Source: Pantoea sp. Ep11b
GTDB taxonomy: Bacteria > Pseudomonadota > Gammaproteobacteria > Enterobacterales > Enterobacteriaceae
Reading direction: 5' to 3'
DNA length: 64,000 nt
Assembly (NCBI RefSeq): GCF_040783975.1
Contig: NZ_CP160631.1
Span: 558,001 to 622,000, forward strand
Part shown: positions 22,548-31,824 of the stretch, piece by piece
Position numbering within the stretch: position 1 is the stretch's first letter
Layout: each line of letters begins with the position of its first letter
Made by a program: the position numbers and the translations under genes
The notes under the pieces: model-generated
What the model saw: the letters and a program-made list of their open reading frames with translations, nothing else
Databases searched by the model: none
Told to the model about the DNA's origin: nothing

Positions 22548-22624
22548 GGTGGCTATAGCTCAGTTGGTAGAGCCCTGGATTGTGATTCCAGTTGTCGTGG
22601 GTTCGAGTCCCATTAGCCACCCCA
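22548..22624 (+). tRNA. hisR: tRNA-His (anticodon GTG)
   Basis: 77 bases including the extra 5' G(-1) opposite C73 that is typical of tRNA-His. The anticodon stem-loop CTGGATTGTGATTCCAG carries GTG, and CCA is encoded. It lies 97 bases after tRNA-Arg; I see nothing else in that spacer. Confidence 0.98.
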
Positions 22625-22640
22625 GATTTTGCTGGGATAC

Positions 22641-22727
22641 GCGAAGGTGGCGGAATTGGTAGACGCGCTAGCTTCAGGTGTTAGTGTCTTAACGGACGTG
22701 AGGGTTCAAGTCCCTCTCTTCGCACCA
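22641..22727 (+). tRNA. leuT: tRNA-Leu (anticodon CAG)
   Basis: An 87-base class II tRNA with acceptor GCGAAGG, the long variable arm typical of leucine tRNA, an anticodon loop TTCAGGT between CTAGC and GTTAG, and an encoded CCA. It starts 16 bases after tRNA-His. Confidence 0.97.
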
Positions 22728-22748
22728 GGCAAAACAGTTTAAAAAAAT

Positions 22749-22825
22749 CGGCGAGTAGCGCAGCTTGGTAGCGCAACTGGTTTGGGACCAGTGGGTCGGA
22801 GGTTCGAATCCTCTCTCGCCGACCA
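22749..22825 (+). tRNA. proM: tRNA-Pro (anticodon TGG)
   Basis: 77 bases: acceptor CGGCGAG pairing CTCGCCG, an anticodon loop TTTGGGA between ACTGG and CCAGT, and an encoded CCA. It is the last tRNA of the cluster, directly followed by an intrinsic terminator. Its last 18 bases occur again 162 bases downstream as part of a tandem repeat. Confidence 0.98.
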
Positions 22826-22832
22826 TTTTTAG

Positions 22833-22861
22833 AAACCTGTCTGAAAAGACAGGTTTTTTTT
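22833..22861 (+). terminator. Intrinsic terminator of the tRNA operon
   Basis: A perfect 10-bp stem AAACCTGTCT (22833-22842) / AGACAGGTTT (22847-22856) with a GAAA loop runs into eight T residues, starting 8 bases after the CCA of tRNA-Pro. Confidence 0.92.
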
Positions 22862-22994
22862 CGTCTGTTGAAAAGAGGATGAGAACCTCCGGAGGAGGTT
22901 TGCGCCGAGCGCAGCGAGACAACGTTGCGTCAGCAACGGCCCGAAGGGCGCAGCTCGAAGAGCGGCGTTATCCTCTCTCGCCGACCATTTTTAG

Positions 22995-23023
22995 AAACCT
23001 GTCTGAAAAGACAGGTTTTTTTT
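22995..23023 (+). terminator. Duplicate intrinsic terminator (repeat copy 2)
   Basis: The same 10-bp stem, GAAA loop and T-run as at 22833-22861, offset by 162 bases, directly after the second copy of the tRNA-Pro 3' end. It would act as a back-up terminator for read-through from the tRNA operon. Confidence 0.88.
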
Positions 23024-23076
23024 CGTCTGAGGAAAAGAGGATGAGGACCTCCGAAGGAGGTTTGAGCCGGGCGCCG

Positions 23077-23444
23077 GGCGTTTTCCTCTTCTGACCCTGT
23101 TCCCTGCGCGTCCGGCTGGCGATGTATCGAAGTCAGATCTGACCGCCCTCTGACATCTTTCTGTCAGCATTCATGCCTCTGTCAGCCTTAACAGACACTG
23201 TCTTCTGAACATAAACGCAGCGTCGTGAATCGCCGACAGATAACGCCTTGTTATTGCTGGATTCACGGAGATTCGCGGCTGGCTGTCTCCATTCAGAGAC
23301 AGCGAAAGCCACCGCTGTCGCCGGATGCCGACAGTTCCTGCCTGACACCCCCGCAGCGCAGATGACTGATGCGCCTAACTAGCTGAATTTTAATTATTTA
23401 AAAAATAGTCATCAACCTGGCATGGCTTGTGCAATACTTCTGAT
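23077..23444 (+). promoter_or_regulatory. glmZ control region: three GlrR-type boxes and a sigma-54 promoter
   Basis: Three exact matches to the GlrR (YfhA) consensus TGTC-N10-GACA lie at 23180-23197, 23284-23301 and 23316-23333. Downstream, TGGCATGGCTTGTGCA (23418-23433) has GG at 23419-23420 and GC at 23431-23432, the 12-base phasing of a sigma-54 -24/-12 promoter. This predicts a start at 23444-23445, which coincides with the 5' end of glmZ recognised independently. The AT-rich stretch 23390-23407 could bind IHF. GlrR/sigma-54 control of glmY/glmZ is established in Enterobacteriaceae; the site assignments here are from the sequence alone. aslA/aslB, which lie here in E. coli, are absent. 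Confidence 0.85.
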
Positions 23445-23645
23445 GTAGATGCTCATTCCACCTCTTATGTCTGCTGATGCTACATAAACCTGGGAATGAT
23501 GCAGAGCCAATTTTCAGATACCTGTTGTCTGCCTGCCTGTATCGCGCAAGCCTTACAGGGTTAACAGACACTACGTTGAGTCAGGTATCTCCCGGTTGTC
23601 TTACCGACCTGATCTTGCACCTGCCCCTGGCAGGTGTTTTTTTTT
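23445..23645 (+). ncRNA. glmZ: GlmZ small regulatory RNA
   Basis: About 201 bases, compared with 207 in E. coli. The 5' end GTAGATGCTCATTCCA, the internal ACGTTGAGT (23573-23581, in the glmS-pairing/processing region) and the position next to hemY identify GlmZ. It ends in a strong terminator, CACCTGCC-CCT-GGCAGGTG (23618-23636) plus nine T residues. In E. coli GlmZ, with Hfq, activates translation of glmS (glucosamine-6-phosphate synthase) and is cleaved by RNase E guided by RapZ; its decoy GlmY protects it. Open frames crossing this region are artefacts. Confidence 0.92.
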
Positions 23646-23680
23646 GCCTGCGTCAGGGCGGGATGAGAGAAGAGGGGCAT

Positions 23681-23706
23681 AAAAAAGCCGGGCAAGCCCG
23701 GCTTTT
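23681..23706 (-). terminator. Terminator of the hem operon (after hemY)
   Basis: A perfect 7-bp stem GCCGGGC (23687-23693) / GCCCGGC (23696-23702) with A/T runs on both sides. Read on the minus strand it is a GC-rich hairpin followed by six T residues, 22 bases after the hemY stop. The flanking runs would let it work in both directions. Confidence 0.88.
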
Positions 23707-23723
23707 AATGTCTCCAGACGGCA

Positions 23724-24920
23724 TCAGCCGTTGGGATTGCTCTTCAGCGTCAGCAGCAGACCTTCGCGGCGCATTTTCGCTGCCTCTTCGGGACGATGCA
23801 GGCGATCGTAAACATCCGCGAGCCACGCATAATCGAACGCATCAGGACGCTGTTCCAGCGCCTGCTGCAGAGCTTCAGCCGCCTGCTGCCATTCGCCATG
23901 ACGCATCAGCAGCTGTCCCAGCGTACTGTGCAGCAGCGGCGTAGCGCCATGCTGTTTAATCTGCTGGCGGAGCGCCTTCTCCAGCGCTTCGGGATTGCCG
24001 CTTTTAATACGAGGCATCAGCAGAACCAGACGATCGTCATAATGACGCTTGAGGCCCTCCAGCACGATCGCCTGCGCGGTGTCGTGATCGTTGCATTCGA
24101 TCAGATGATCCGCCATTGCCACCTGCAGCGTCGTATCCTGACGGGTTTTACGGCTCAGGGTGTTCCACCAGCGCTTCAGTCCATCGCTGCCCTGATCGGC
24201 CATTGCCTGATTCATCAGACCCAGCCAGGCCTGCTGCTGCAGGGCTTCGCGATGCAGATCGTCACCGACCTGCGCTTTCTGCATGGCAGGCAGAATATCC
24301 AGCAGGGCACTCCAGGCTCCGGTTCGGATATAGGCCTGTTCAGCCAGACGCAGCACTTCCGGATGACGCGGGGCCACTTCCAGCAGACGATCGATGCTGT
24401 GACGCGCCGCGTGATCTTCGTTACGTGCCAGCTGAATGCGCGCGCGCGCGATCTCAACCGGGATGGTATTGCTTTCAGAAAGCTCCGCAGCGCGCTCCAG
24501 ATGCTGATTTGCACGGACTTCGTCGCCACGCTGCTGCGCAGCTTCTGCGGCCAGCAGATAGTTCGCGACCGGCACATCGGCGTGGTCGGCATCTTTAGAC
24601 AGCAGTTTTTCTGCCTGACGATGATCGCCCTCTGCCAGCTTCATCAGTGCCGACTGCGTATGACGCTGAGCGCGACGGCGCTTACGTCCGGTAAACCAGC
24701 CACGGGTACGTGCCCCGGTGCGCAGCACGCGGCGCAGCAACCACTCGACGGCCAGAATCACCAGCAGGCTGATGATCAGGATAATGGCCAGGCCGGTGAC
24801 GCTGGTTTCGATGTTCCAGTTATCGGTCTGAATCAGTACATAGCCCTGATGACCGGCGATCATCGGTCCCAGCACCACGCCCGCAATCAGCAGGATAAAG
24901 AGGATAAATACCTTAAGCAT
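23724..24920 (-). CDS. hemY: Haem biosynthesis operon protein HemY
   Basis: 398 residues, the E. coli length. It is an inner-membrane protein with two N-terminal transmembrane helices (LKVFILFILLIAGVVLGPMIAGHQG and TGLAIILIISLLVILAVEWLL), a basic stretch RTRGWFTGRKRRRAQR, and a cytoplasmic region of TPR-like helical repeats (for example PDAFDYAWLADVYDRLHRPEEAAKMRREGL). It is unrelated to the HemY-type protoporphyrinogen oxidase. Its exact role in haem or envelope physiology is unresolved. It is the last gene of hemCDXY and starts 2 bases after hemX ends. Confidence 0.96.
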   Translation of the reverse strand: MLKVFILFILLIAGVVLGPMIAGHQGYVLIQTDNWNIETSVTGLAIILIISLLVILAVEWLLRRVLRTGARTRGWFTGRKRRRAQRHTQSALMKLAEGDHRQAEKLLSKDADHADVPVANYLLAAEAAQQRGDEVRANQHLERAAELSESNTIPVEIARARIQLARNEDHAARHSIDRLLEVAPRHPEVLRLAEQAYIRTGAWSALLDILPAMQKAQVGDDLHREALQQQAWLGLMNQAMADQGSDGLKRWWNTLSRKTRQDTTLQVAMADHLIECNDHDTAQAIVLEGLKRHYDDRLVLLMPRIKSGNPEALEKALRQQIKQHGATPLLHSTLGQLLMRHGEWQQAAEALQQALEQRPDAFDYAWLADVYDRLHRPEEAAKMRREGLLLTLKSNPNG

Positions 24921-24922
24921 CC

Positions 24923-26056
24923 TTAGCCTCCCTGCTGATTAGCAGCGGCAGAAGGTTGCGCTAACAGGTTCCGCACGCGGGTCTGCATCAGCTGCTCCAG
25001 CAGCGGCTGACTTTCCAGGTTATCCGGCAGATCCATATTGATGTTCTGCTGGCTCAGCTCATCCAGCTGGGCAAGAAACGCTTTGGTGGCGGCATCGTTG
25101 GTGTCGTACCAGGCGCGAACCCAGGCCGAAACGGTATCGATAGACTGTTTGTAGATCTCATCCTGATGACGCGGTACAGCCTGCGCCGCAATCAGCAGGC
25201 GTGAACGGATATTCTCACGCAGGTAAACGTCCTGATTAGGGGCCAGCAGGGGCTGAGCGGTGTTGTCACGGCGGCGGATGGTAATAAAATCATCCATAAA
25301 GTTATGCCAGCTTTTCACCAGGTTCTGCCGCCATTCGCGCACGGAACCTGATAGTTCGCCGCCATCGCTGTCCATCGGCGCATCATCACTGTCGTTATCC
25401 GCCAGACGCAGATTATCAACGTTGTTCGACAGCTGATTGAGCTTGAGGATCACGCCATCATAGTCGACCTGAGTCACAGCGGAGAGGTTACTGATATCCT
25501 GGGTCAGGGCGCGACGCACGTTCATGACGCTGGGATCGTTCATGTCGGCCAGGCTGGCATCGGCGCTTTTCAGCAGTGCCGCCGCGGTGGTGACATCCTG
25601 ATCGCTCCAGAGTTTACGGCCGGCCAGCTTCACCAGATAGTCCGCCTGCGCCAGCAGCCAGCTGCGCACATCGTTGCCGGAGATAACAGCCATTTTTTCC
25701 CGCAGCGTTTCCAGCTCTTTTGCAGAGGCGGTCTGCTGGGCCTGCGCCGTCTGCAGGGCGCTTTCTGCGCCACTCAGTTGCTGTGTCAGCTGCTGTTTAT
25801 CGCTGCTGGCCTGCTGCTGCAACGCGCTTAACTGATCGCTCAGCTTCTGATTGGTTTGTGCCTGCAAATCGGCCTGATGTTTCCCGTTAAGGTATAAACC
25901 CGCACCTATTGCCAGCGCGATGACAATCGCCACTGCTCCCAGCACCATGCCACCATTTTTCGCCTGACGCGGTGGTGTGCTGTTGCTGGAAGGAGAGCGG
26001 TCGACCGCTGGGGTGGTTTCTTCAACCATGGCGGAGGAGTCTTTTTGTTCCGTCAT
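24923..26056 (-). CDS. hemX: Uroporphyrinogen-III C-methyltransferase-like membrane protein HemX
   Basis: Encoded in the hem operon; named after methyltransferases, but it has no SAM-binding motif. It has a short polar N terminus, one transmembrane helix ([22 protein letters not shown]), a Gln/Ala-rich coiled coil (about residues 60-130) and a conserved C-terminal half with [41 protein letters not shown] choose the ATG at 26056 ([14 protein letters not shown]), which aligns with E. coli; an in-frame GTG at 26065 is possible. It lies 25 bases downstream of hemD. Confidence 0.95.
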   Translation of the reverse strand: MTEQKDSSAMVEETTPAVDRSPSSNSTPPRQAKNGGMVLGAVAIVIALAIGAGLYLNGKHQADLQAQTNQKLSDQLSALQQQASSDKQQLTQQLSGAESALQTAQAQQTASAKELETLREKMAVISGNDVRSWLLAQADYLVKLAGRKLWSDQDVTTAAALLKSADASLADMNDPSVMNVRRALTQDISNLSAVTQVDYDGVILKLNQLSNNVDNLRLADNDSDDAPMDSDGGELSGSVREWRQNLVKSWHNFMDDFITIRRRDNTAQPLLAPNQDVYLRENIRSRLLIAAQAVPRHQDEIYKQSIDTVSAWVRAWYDTNDAATKAFLAQLDELSQQNINMDLPDNLESQPLLEQLMQTRVRNLLAQPSAAANQQGG

Positions 26057-26081
26057 ATGTGGCACATCCCATTATTAAAGT

Positions 26082-26810
26082 TCAGCGTAACGCGCGCAGC
26101 AGCGCATCGTTATCGGCACCATCGGCTACCTGAATATCCTGCCAACCCAATCCTGCGGCCAGAGTAGCCAAACGTTCACTGACGACGATCAGTCGGCAGT
26201 TGAGCAGCCATTCCTCGCGATCAACTGCGGGGAACAGCGAAAAAAGCTGTTGTAACATTTCACCGCTGGTCACCACCAGCACAGAGACGCCGCGATCGCG
26301 CCAGCGACGCCCCTCAACCGGGCCATCGTAGTGCTTCTGACAGCGCTGATAGCAGGCAGCAAACGTCACCTCGGCACCGCGCCGGGTTAACGTCTCTGCC
26401 AGCAGTTCGCGTCCGGGATCGCCACGCAGTATCAGCGCACGTTTACCGGCCACCTGCTGAAGCGTATTCAGCCGGATCAGCTCTTCGCTGGTTTCCTGCG
26501 CATGAGGCCAGGTCACCTGCTGACCGCTGACGGTATGAAACGCCAGTGCGGTGCTGCGACCAATTGCATAATAGTCCAGCTCAGGGGGCCACGCTTTGAT
26601 CCGGTGCTGTGCGTAGTGAATAACCTGCTGTGAAAGGATAAAAACGAGGTCACCGGCGCGCAGGCCGGCGAGCGTCTGAGGCAGAGAGGGGAGGTCAGCG
26701 CCCGGCGCAAATTCGATCAGCGGCAGGCTCCACGCCTGTTTACCAATGGCATGCAGGCGTGACACCAGCTCTGCCGCTGCGGGTTCCGGGCGCGTCACCA
26801 GGATGGTCAT
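26082..26810 (-). CDS. hemD: Uroporphyrinogen-III synthase
   Basis: 242 residues (E. coli 246). It cyclises hydroxymethylbilane with inversion of ring D to give uroporphyrinogen III, the branch point to haem, sirohaem and cobalamin. The family is weakly conserved. Recognisable here are the N-terminal [56 protein letters not shown] and the C-terminal [11 protein letters not shown]. Its start overlaps the hemC stop by 4 bases. Confidence 0.96.
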   Translation of the reverse strand: MTILVTRPEPAAAELVSRLHAIGKQAWSLPLIEFAPGADLPSLPQTLAGLRAGDLVFILSQQVIHYAQHRIKAWPPELDYYAIGRSTALAFHTVSGQQVTWPHAQETSEELIRLNTLQQVAGKRALILRGDPGRELLAETLTRRGAEVTFAACYQRCQKHYDGPVEGRRWRDRGVSVLVVTSGEMLQQLFSLFPAVDREEWLLNCRLIVVSERLATLAAGLGWQDIQVADGADNDALLRALR

Positions 26811-27748
26811 GCCGGCGGCTGCCCCTGATAGACCTCTTGCAGGATTTCACGCGCGCCGCCGTTCAGCAGTTCATCGGCGAGTGAAATGCCCATCTGCTCC
26901 GCCTGCGCGCGCGGGCCGCGGCGTTCGCCGCTGACCATGACCCGGCCATCCGGTGCGCCGACCATGCCGCGCAGCCAGAGATCGTCACCTTCCAGCACGG
27001 CGAAACTGCCAATCGGCACCTGACAGCCGCCCTCCAGGCGGGTATTCATGGCACGCTCCGCTCTGACACAGACTTCGGTGTCGGCGTGGTTCAGCGCCTG
27101 TAACAGGCCGATCAAGGTCGTGTCGTCGAGACGGCATTCGATGCCGACCGCCCCCTGGCCCACGGCGGGCAGTGAAACGTCGGCAGGCAGCGCCTGACGA
27201 ATGCGATCTTCCAGTCCCAGTCGCTTCAGCCCGGCAACGGCCAGGATAATGGCATCATATTCACCGGCATCGAGTTTACCGAGGCGGGTGCCGACGTTGC
27301 CACGCAGTGAGCGGATAACCAGATCCGGACGACGCGCGCTGATCTGGCACTGACGACGCAGGCTCGACGTTCCGACGATGGCGCCCTGAGGCAGCGCATC
27401 GATAGAGTCATAATGATGAGAAACGAACGCATCGCGCGGATCGTCGCGCTCACAGATGGTCACCAGGCCCAGCCCGTCGGGAAAACTGACCGGCACATCC
27501 TTCATGGAATGTACCGCCATATCGGCACGGCCTTCCAGCATCGCCAGCTCAAGCTCTTTGACAAACAGCCCTTTGCCACCGACTTTCGCCAGCGGCGTGT
27601 CGAGGATAATGTCACCTTTGGTGACCATAGGCACCAGCTCAACGCGCAGGCCCGGATGGGCGCTCATGAGGCGTTGCTGAACATAATGTGCCTGCCACAG
27701 TGCGAGCGGACTTTGTCTTGTAGCAATTCTGAAAATTTTGTCTAACAT
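26807..27748 (-). CDS. hemC: Hydroxymethylbilane synthase (porphobilinogen deaminase)
   Basis: Polymerises four porphobilinogens into hydroxymethylbilane using a dipyrromethane cofactor. The ATG at 27748 gives [23 protein letters not shown] and 313 residues, exactly the E. coli length; an upstream in-frame start at 27760 is less likely. The cofactor-binding cysteine is in [11 protein letters not shown]; the substrate-binding [16 protein letters not shown] and the Asp of VHSMKDVPV are conserved. First gene of the operon hemC-hemD-hemX-hemY, divergent from cyaA. Confidence 0.98.
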   Translation of the reverse strand: MLDKIFRIATRQSPLALWQAHYVQQRLMSAHPGLRVELVPMVTKGDIILDTPLAKVGGKGLFVKELELAMLEGRADMAVHSMKDVPVSFPDGLGLVTICERDDPRDAFVSHHYDSIDALPQGAIVGTSSLRRQCQISARRPDLVIRSLRGNVGTRLGKLDAGEYDAIILAVAGLKRLGLEDRIRQALPADVSLPAVGQGAVGIECRLDDTTLIGLLQALNHADTEVCVRAERAMNTRLEGGCQVPIGSFAVLEGDDLWLRGMVGAPDGRVMVSGERRGPRAQAEQMGISLADELLNGGAREILQEVYQGQPPA

Positions 27749-28064
27749 GCTGTTAACCATTTTTATCGTTCACTGAATATCCTATCATCTCTGGGCGAAT
27801 ACTGTCAGTTTCAACGGATTGAAAAGGGTCGGCGCGCGGCTGACGGCCCGGTTTCTCAAGCCGTCGCGTGCGATCCGGTGCTGAAAATGCAGGAAGCGGG
27901 TCAGAACGTGCTAAACTGTTAAGTAGCGCAACTTTCTTTACGGTCAATCTGCCGGGTGTTAGATTGATCACGTTTCCAGCAATTATCTGCCCACTTTTTT
28001 ACGCCAGCAGAGGCAGAGCGCGGAAACAGGGTGCTTAAACACTGGGACAATCAGGCGAAACGTC
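27749..28064. promoter_or_regulatory. Divergent hemC/cyaA promoter region with CRP site
   Basis: This 316-base gap holds both promoters. A CRP-type site TGTTAGATTGATCACG lies at 27957-27972, about 100 bases before cyaA. It resembles the operator through which CRP-cAMP represses cyaA in E. coli. For hemC, a possible minus-strand promoter is CTGACA (27808-27803), 18 bases, TAGGAT (27784-27779). A minus-strand frame at 27753-27971 is not recognisable as a gene. Confidence 0.75.
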
Positions 28065-30623
28065 TTGTACCTCTATATTGAGACACTGAAACAGAGACTG
28101 GATGCAATCAACCAGCTGCGCGTTGATCGTGCGCTGGCTGCCATGGGGCCCGCTTTTCAGCGTGTCTACAGTCTGCTGCCAACCTTATTACATTATCAAC
28201 ATCCGCAGATGCCAGGTTACCTTGAAGGTAACGTTCCACATGGCATCAGCTTTTTCACGCCTGATGAAAACCAATGCCAGCTGCTGGCTGACCTGACCGG
28301 CGACAGTGACCTGCGCCATGCCGATGCGCCGAAGGGCGAAAGGCCGATCACGGCTATCTACTCCATGGGCAGCACCTCCTCTGTCGGCCAGAACAGCGTG
28401 TCGGATCTCGATATCTGGGTCTGCCATCAATCCTGGCTGGATAATGAAGAGCGCCTGAACCTGCAGCGCAAATGCACGCTGCTGCAGAAGTGGTGCGTCT
28501 CTATGGGCGTGGAAGTCAGTTTCTTCCTGATCGATGAGAACCGTTTCCGCCACAACGAAAGTGGCAGCCTGGGCGGAGAAGATTGCGGTTCGACCCAACA
28601 CATTTTACTGCTGGATGAGTTCTACCGTACGGCGGTTCGCATGGCCGGTAAACGCATCCTGTGGAACATGGTGCCGGGCGAAGAAGAGCATCACTACGAC
28701 GACTATGTGATGTCGCTGTATGCCAAAGGCGTACTGACCCCGAATGAGTGGCTCGACCTGGGTGGCCTTGGCACGCTCTCGGCCGAAGAGTATTTCGGTG
28801 CCAGCCTGTGGCAGCTCTATAAGAGCATCGACTCCCCCTATAAAGCGGTGCTGAAAACGCTGCTGCTGGAAGCCTACAGCTGGGAATATCCCAATACACA
28901 GCTGCTGGCGATGGATATCAAACAGCGGTTGCATGACGGCGAAATTATCTGTTTCGGGCTCGATCCCTACTGCATGATGCTGGAGCGGGTCACCGATTAT
29001 CTGACCAGCATCGACGATCAGCCGCGTCTTGATCTGGTGCGCCGCTGCTTCTACCTGAAAGTGTGCGAAAAACTCAGCACTGATGATCATCAGCAACGCA
29101 CCGGCTGGCGCCGCGAAATTTTATCGCAGCTGGTGAAAGCCTGGGGCTGGAACGAAGAGAAGATTGCCATTCTGGACAACCGTGCAGAGTGGAAAATCGA
29201 GCGGGTGCGCGAAGCGCATAACGAACTGCTGGATGCGATGATGCAGAGCTATCGCAACCTGATCCGCTTTGCCCGTCGCAACAATTTAAGCGTCAGCGCC
29301 AGCCCGCAGGATATCGGCGTGCTGACCCGTAAACTCTATGCGGCTTTCGAGGCGCTGCCGGGAAAGGTCACGCTGGTTAACCCTCAGATCTCGCCCGATC
29401 TCTCCGAGCCTAATCTGACCTTTATTCATGTGCCGCCTGGCCGCGCCAACCGTCCCGGCTGGTATCTCTATAACCAGGCGCCGGACATGGATTCGATCAT
29501 CAGCCATCAGCCCCTGGAATATAACCGCTACCTGAACAAGCTGGTGGCGTGGGCGTGGTTCAACGGTCTGCTGACCCGTAAAACCCGGCTGCATATTAAA
29601 GGCAACGAGATCTGTGATCTGGCGCGGCTGCAGGAGCTGGTGAACGATGTCTCCAGCCACTTCCCGCTGCGTCTGCCTGCGCCGACGCCAAAAGCGCTCT
29701 ACAGCCCGTGCGAAATCCGCCACCTTGCGATTATCGTCAACCTTGAGCACGATCCGACGGCGGCCTTCCGCAATCAGGTGGTGCACTTCGACTTCCGCAA
29801 GCTGGACGTCTTCAGCTTTGGTCAGCAGCAGCAGTGCCTGATTGGCAGTATCGATCTGCTCTATCGCAACTCTTGGAATGAGGTGCGTACGCTGCACTTC
29901 AGCGGCGAACAGGCGATGATCGAAGGGCTGAAAACCATTCTGGGCAAGATGCATCAGGATGCGTCGCCGCCCGATACGGTGGAAGTGTTCTGTTACAGCC
30001 AGCATCTGCGCGGGCTGATCCGTACGCGCGTCCAGCAGCTGGTGTCAGAATGTATCGAGCTGCGTCTTTCCAGCACACGTCAGGAGCCGGGCCGCTTCAA
30101 AGCCCTGCGTATGGCGGGCCAGACGTGGGGGCTCTTCTTCGAACGCATGAGCGTTTCGGTGCAGAAGCTGGAAAACGCGGTGGAGTTTTATGGCGCGATC
30201 TCCAACAACAAGCTGCATGGCCTGTCGATCAAAGTCGAAACCAATCAGACGCCGCTGCCGCCGGTGGTCAACGGCTACGCCAGCGAAGGGATCATTCAGT
30301 TCTTCTTTGAGAACACGACCGATGAGCGTGGCTTCAACATCTATATCCTCGATGAGACCAACCGGGTTGAGGTTTATCATCACTGCGAAGGCAGCAAAGA
30401 GGAGCTGGTGCGCGACGTCAGCCGGTTCTACTCTTCGTCGCACGACCGTTTTACCTATGGGTCGAGCTTTATCAACTTCAACCTGCCGCAGTTCTACCAG
30501 ATTGTAAATACCGGGGAGCGATTCCAGGTGATTCCGTTCCGCAGTCAGACGCTGACGCAGCTCTGCACGTCGCAGCCTGACAACGACAACGGCGACTATC
30601 AACCGCGCTATCAGGTGCATTGA
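28065..30623 (+). CDS. cyaA: Class I adenylate cyclase
   Basis: 852 residues (E. coli 848). It makes cAMP from ATP; its activity depends on EIIA-Glc phosphorylation and sets CRP activity. The start is TTG, the inefficient initiator also used in E. coli cyaA, giving [21 protein letters not shown]. The N-terminal catalytic half contains the nucleotidyltransferase motif [20 protein letters not shown], with the GS and DxD metal ligands; the C-terminal half (from about residue 550) is the glucose-regulatory domain. cyaY, which follows cyaA on the opposite strand in E. coli, is absent. Confidence 0.98.
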   Translation: MYLYIETLKQRLDAINQLRVDRALAAMGPAFQRVYSLLPTLLHYQHPQMPGYLEGNVPHGISFFTPDENQCQLLADLTGDSDLRHADAPKGERPITAIYSMGSTSSVGQNSVSDLDIWVCHQSWLDNEERLNLQRKCTLLQKWCVSMGVEVSFFLIDENRFRHNESGSLGGEDCGSTQHILLLDEFYRTAVRMAGKRILWNMVPGEEEHHYDDYVMSLYAKGVLTPNEWLDLGGLGTLSAEEYFGASLWQLYKSIDSPYKAVLKTLLLEAYSWEYPNTQLLAMDIKQRLHDGEIICFGLDPYCMMLERVTDYLTSIDDQPRLDLVRRCFYLKVCEKLSTDDHQQRTGWRREILSQLVKAWGWNEEKIAILDNRAEWKIERVREAHNELLDAMMQSYRNLIRFARRNNLSVSASPQDIGVLTRKLYAAFEALPGKVTLVNPQISPDLSEPNLTFIHVPPGRANRPGWYLYNQAPDMDSIISHQPLEYNRYLNKLVAWAWFNGLLTRKTRLHIKGNEICDLARLQELVNDVSSHFPLRLPAPTPKALYSPCEIRHLAIIVNLEHDPTAAFRNQVVHFDFRKLDVFSFGQQQQCLIGSIDLLYRNSWNEVRTLHFSGEQAMIEGLKTILGKMHQDASPPDTVEVFCYSQHLRGLIRTRVQQLVSECIELRLSSTRQEPGRFKALRMAGQTWGLFFERMSVSVQKLENAVEFYGAISNNKLHGLSIKVETNQTPLPPVVNGYASEGIIQFFFENTTDERGFNIYILDETNRVEVYHHCEGSKEELVRDVSRFYSSSHDRFTYGSSFINFNLPQFYQIVNTGERFQVIPFRSQTLTQLCTSQPDNDNGDYQPRYQVH

Positions 30624-30770
30624 TGCTGACGGGCTGCCTGCGCTCCGCAGGTGGCCGCTCTCTTTCTGGCCTGTCACCCGGTTCACGCTATTTGCGGGGA
30701 TTTCCTGTTGCTTTTCCACCTTCAACTGCGATGATAAGCATCCAGGTAAAGGACATGAAGAGCATAAAGA
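30624..30770. other. cyaA-lptM intergenic gap; no cyaY
   Basis: Only 147 bases lie here, too short for the 106-codon frataxin gene cyaY found between these genes in E. coli, and I see no frataxin-like remnant on the minus strand. A 6-bp hairpin CCTGCG-CTC-CGCAGG (30637-30651) lies just after cyaA but has no T-run. Confidence 0.8.
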
Positions 30771-30971
30771 ATGAAGAAAGTAATAAGCCTGTTGGCCATG
30801 ACAGTGGCAGTAATCAGCCTTGCAGGTTGTGGCCTGAAAGGACCGCTCTACTTCCCGCCGAAGGATCAGCCGAAGAAACAGCAGGCACCGACCGAACGTC
30901 AGAAAGCCGATGCCACTAAAGCCGATGTGGGCGGACTGGTAACCGGCAATGCAGGCGTAAAAGCGAACTAA
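30771..30971 (+). CDS. lptM: LPS translocon maturation lipoprotein LptM
   Basis: 66 residues (E. coli YifL/LptM 67). The N terminus [20 protein letters not shown] is a lipoprotein signal with the lipobox LAGC and Cys20, followed by the diagnostic [10 protein letters not shown] and a disordered Lys/Gln/Ala-rich tail. In E. coli LptM helps the LPS translocon protein LptD reach its native disulfide state at the outer membrane. It lies 28 bases upstream of dapF, as in E. coli. Confidence 0.95.
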   Translation: MKKVISLLAMTVAVISLAGCGLKGPLYFPPKDQPKKQQAPTERQKADATKADVGGLVTGNAGVKAN

Positions 30972-30999
30972 TCTGATGGCTTATCCGGCGGAGCAAAAA

Positions 31000-31824
31000 A
31001 TGCAGTTCTCCAAAATGCACGGTCTCGGCAACGATTTTATGGTTGTGGATGCGGTGACACAAAATATCTTTTTTTCGCCGGAATTGATCCGCCGGCTGGC
31101 CGACCGCCATCTGGGGATCGGTTTTGATCAGCTGCTGATTGTTGAACCGCCTTACGATCCCGACCTCGATTTCCACTATCGTATTTTCAACGCCGACGGC
31201 AGTGAAGTGGCACAGTGTGGCAACGGTGCGCGCTGCTTTGCCCGCTTTGTGCAGCTGAAAGGATTGACCAACAAAAGTGACATCCGGGTCAGTACCCAGA
31301 ATGGTCGCATGGTCCTGACCGTCACGCCTGATGACCAGGTGCGTGTGAACATGGGCGAGCCCAACTTTGAGCCGCAGCAGGTGCCTTTCCGCGCCAATAA
31401 AGCGGAAAATCTCTATCTGCTGCGGGTGGCAGAACAGACCGTAATGCTGGGTGCGGTGTCGATGGGCAATCCACACTGCGTCATTCAGGTCGACAGCGTT
31501 AAAACCGCGCAGGTCGCGCTGCTGGGGCCGATTCTGGAGAGCCATGAACGCTTCCCGGAGCGCGTCAACGTCGGGTTTATGGAGATCGTCAATCCCGAGC
31601 ATATCCGCCTGCGCGTCTATGAACGCGGCGCGGGTGAAACGCAGGCGTGCGGCAGCGGCGCCTGTGCTGCCGTTGCGTGCGGCATTCAGCAGGGCATTCT
31701 GGCACCGAAAGTCCGTGTGGATCTGCCTGGCGGAACGCTGCATATCACCTGGAAAGGGGCCGGTCAGCCGCTCTATATGACCGGGCCTGCCACACACGTC
31801 TATGATGGGTTTATTCATCTATGA
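31000..31824 (+). CDS. dapF: Diaminopimelate epimerase
   Basis: Converts LL- to meso-diaminopimelate, the precursor of lysine and of the peptidoglycan cross-link. The ATG at 31000 has a GGCGGAG ribosome binding site and gives 274 residues, identical in length to E. coli; an in-frame ATG at 30976 would add 8 residues. The two catalytic cysteines are in [10 protein letters not shown] and [14 protein letters not shown]; the N terminus [17 protein letters not shown] is typical. It overlaps yigA by 4 bases. Confidence 0.98.
   Translation: MQFSKMHGLGNDFMVVDAVTQNIFFSPELIRRLADRHLGIGFDQLLIVEPPYDPDLDFHYRIFNADGSEVAQCGNGARCFARFVQLKGLTNKSDIRVSTQNGRMVLTVTPDDQVRVNMGEPNFEPQQVPFRANKAENLYLLRVAEQTVMLGAVSMGNPHCVIQVDSVKTAQVALLGPILESHERFPERVNVGFMEIVNPEHIRLRVYERGAGETQACGSGACAAVACGIQQGILAPKVRVDLPGGTLHITWKGAGQPLYMTGPATHVYDGFIHL

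Larger units (their letters stand above)
22808..23076 (+). repeat. tRNA-Pro-associated tandem repeat (two copies, 162-bp period), rtT-like arrangement
   Basis: Copy 1 (22808-22914) starts inside the 3' end of tRNA-Pro; copy 2 (22970-23076) starts with the same 18 bases of tRNA 3' end including CCA. Each copy then has the same terminator hairpin (stems at 22833 and 22995) and a second small hairpin, AACCTCC-GGA-GGAGGTT in copy 1 and ACCTCC-GAA-GGAGGT in copy 2. The stretch that completes unit 1 (22915-22969) contains three consecutive perfect stems: CGTTGC-GTCA-GCAACG, GCCC-GAA-GGGC and GCTC-GAA-GAGC. The E. coli tyrT operon carries comparable repeats, each with a copy of the tRNA 3' end (rtT RNA). 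By arrangement this is the same kind of element at a proline tRNA. Frames running through it are not real genes. Confidence 0.85.

Noticed and set aside
22970..22987. Second tRNA-Pro gene
   Set aside because: Only the last 18 bases of the tRNA are present; no cloverleaf can form upstream.
22765..23094. 109-residue plus-strand open frame over tRNA-Pro and its repeat
   Set aside because: It runs through a functional tRNA and two terminators; its internal repetition simply reflects the 162-base DNA repeat.
23133..23348. 71-residue minus-strand open frame upstream of glmZ
   Set aside because: It spans the GlrR boxes of the glmZ control region and looks like no known protein; probably chance.
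23477..23944. 155-residue plus-strand open frame
   Set aside because: It covers the GlmZ RNA gene and its terminator and then runs antisense into hemY; no ribosome binding site and no recognisable protein.
27753..27971. 72-residue minus-strand frame between hemC and cyaA
   Set aside because: It overlaps the CRP site and the probable hemC promoter and has no recognisable features.
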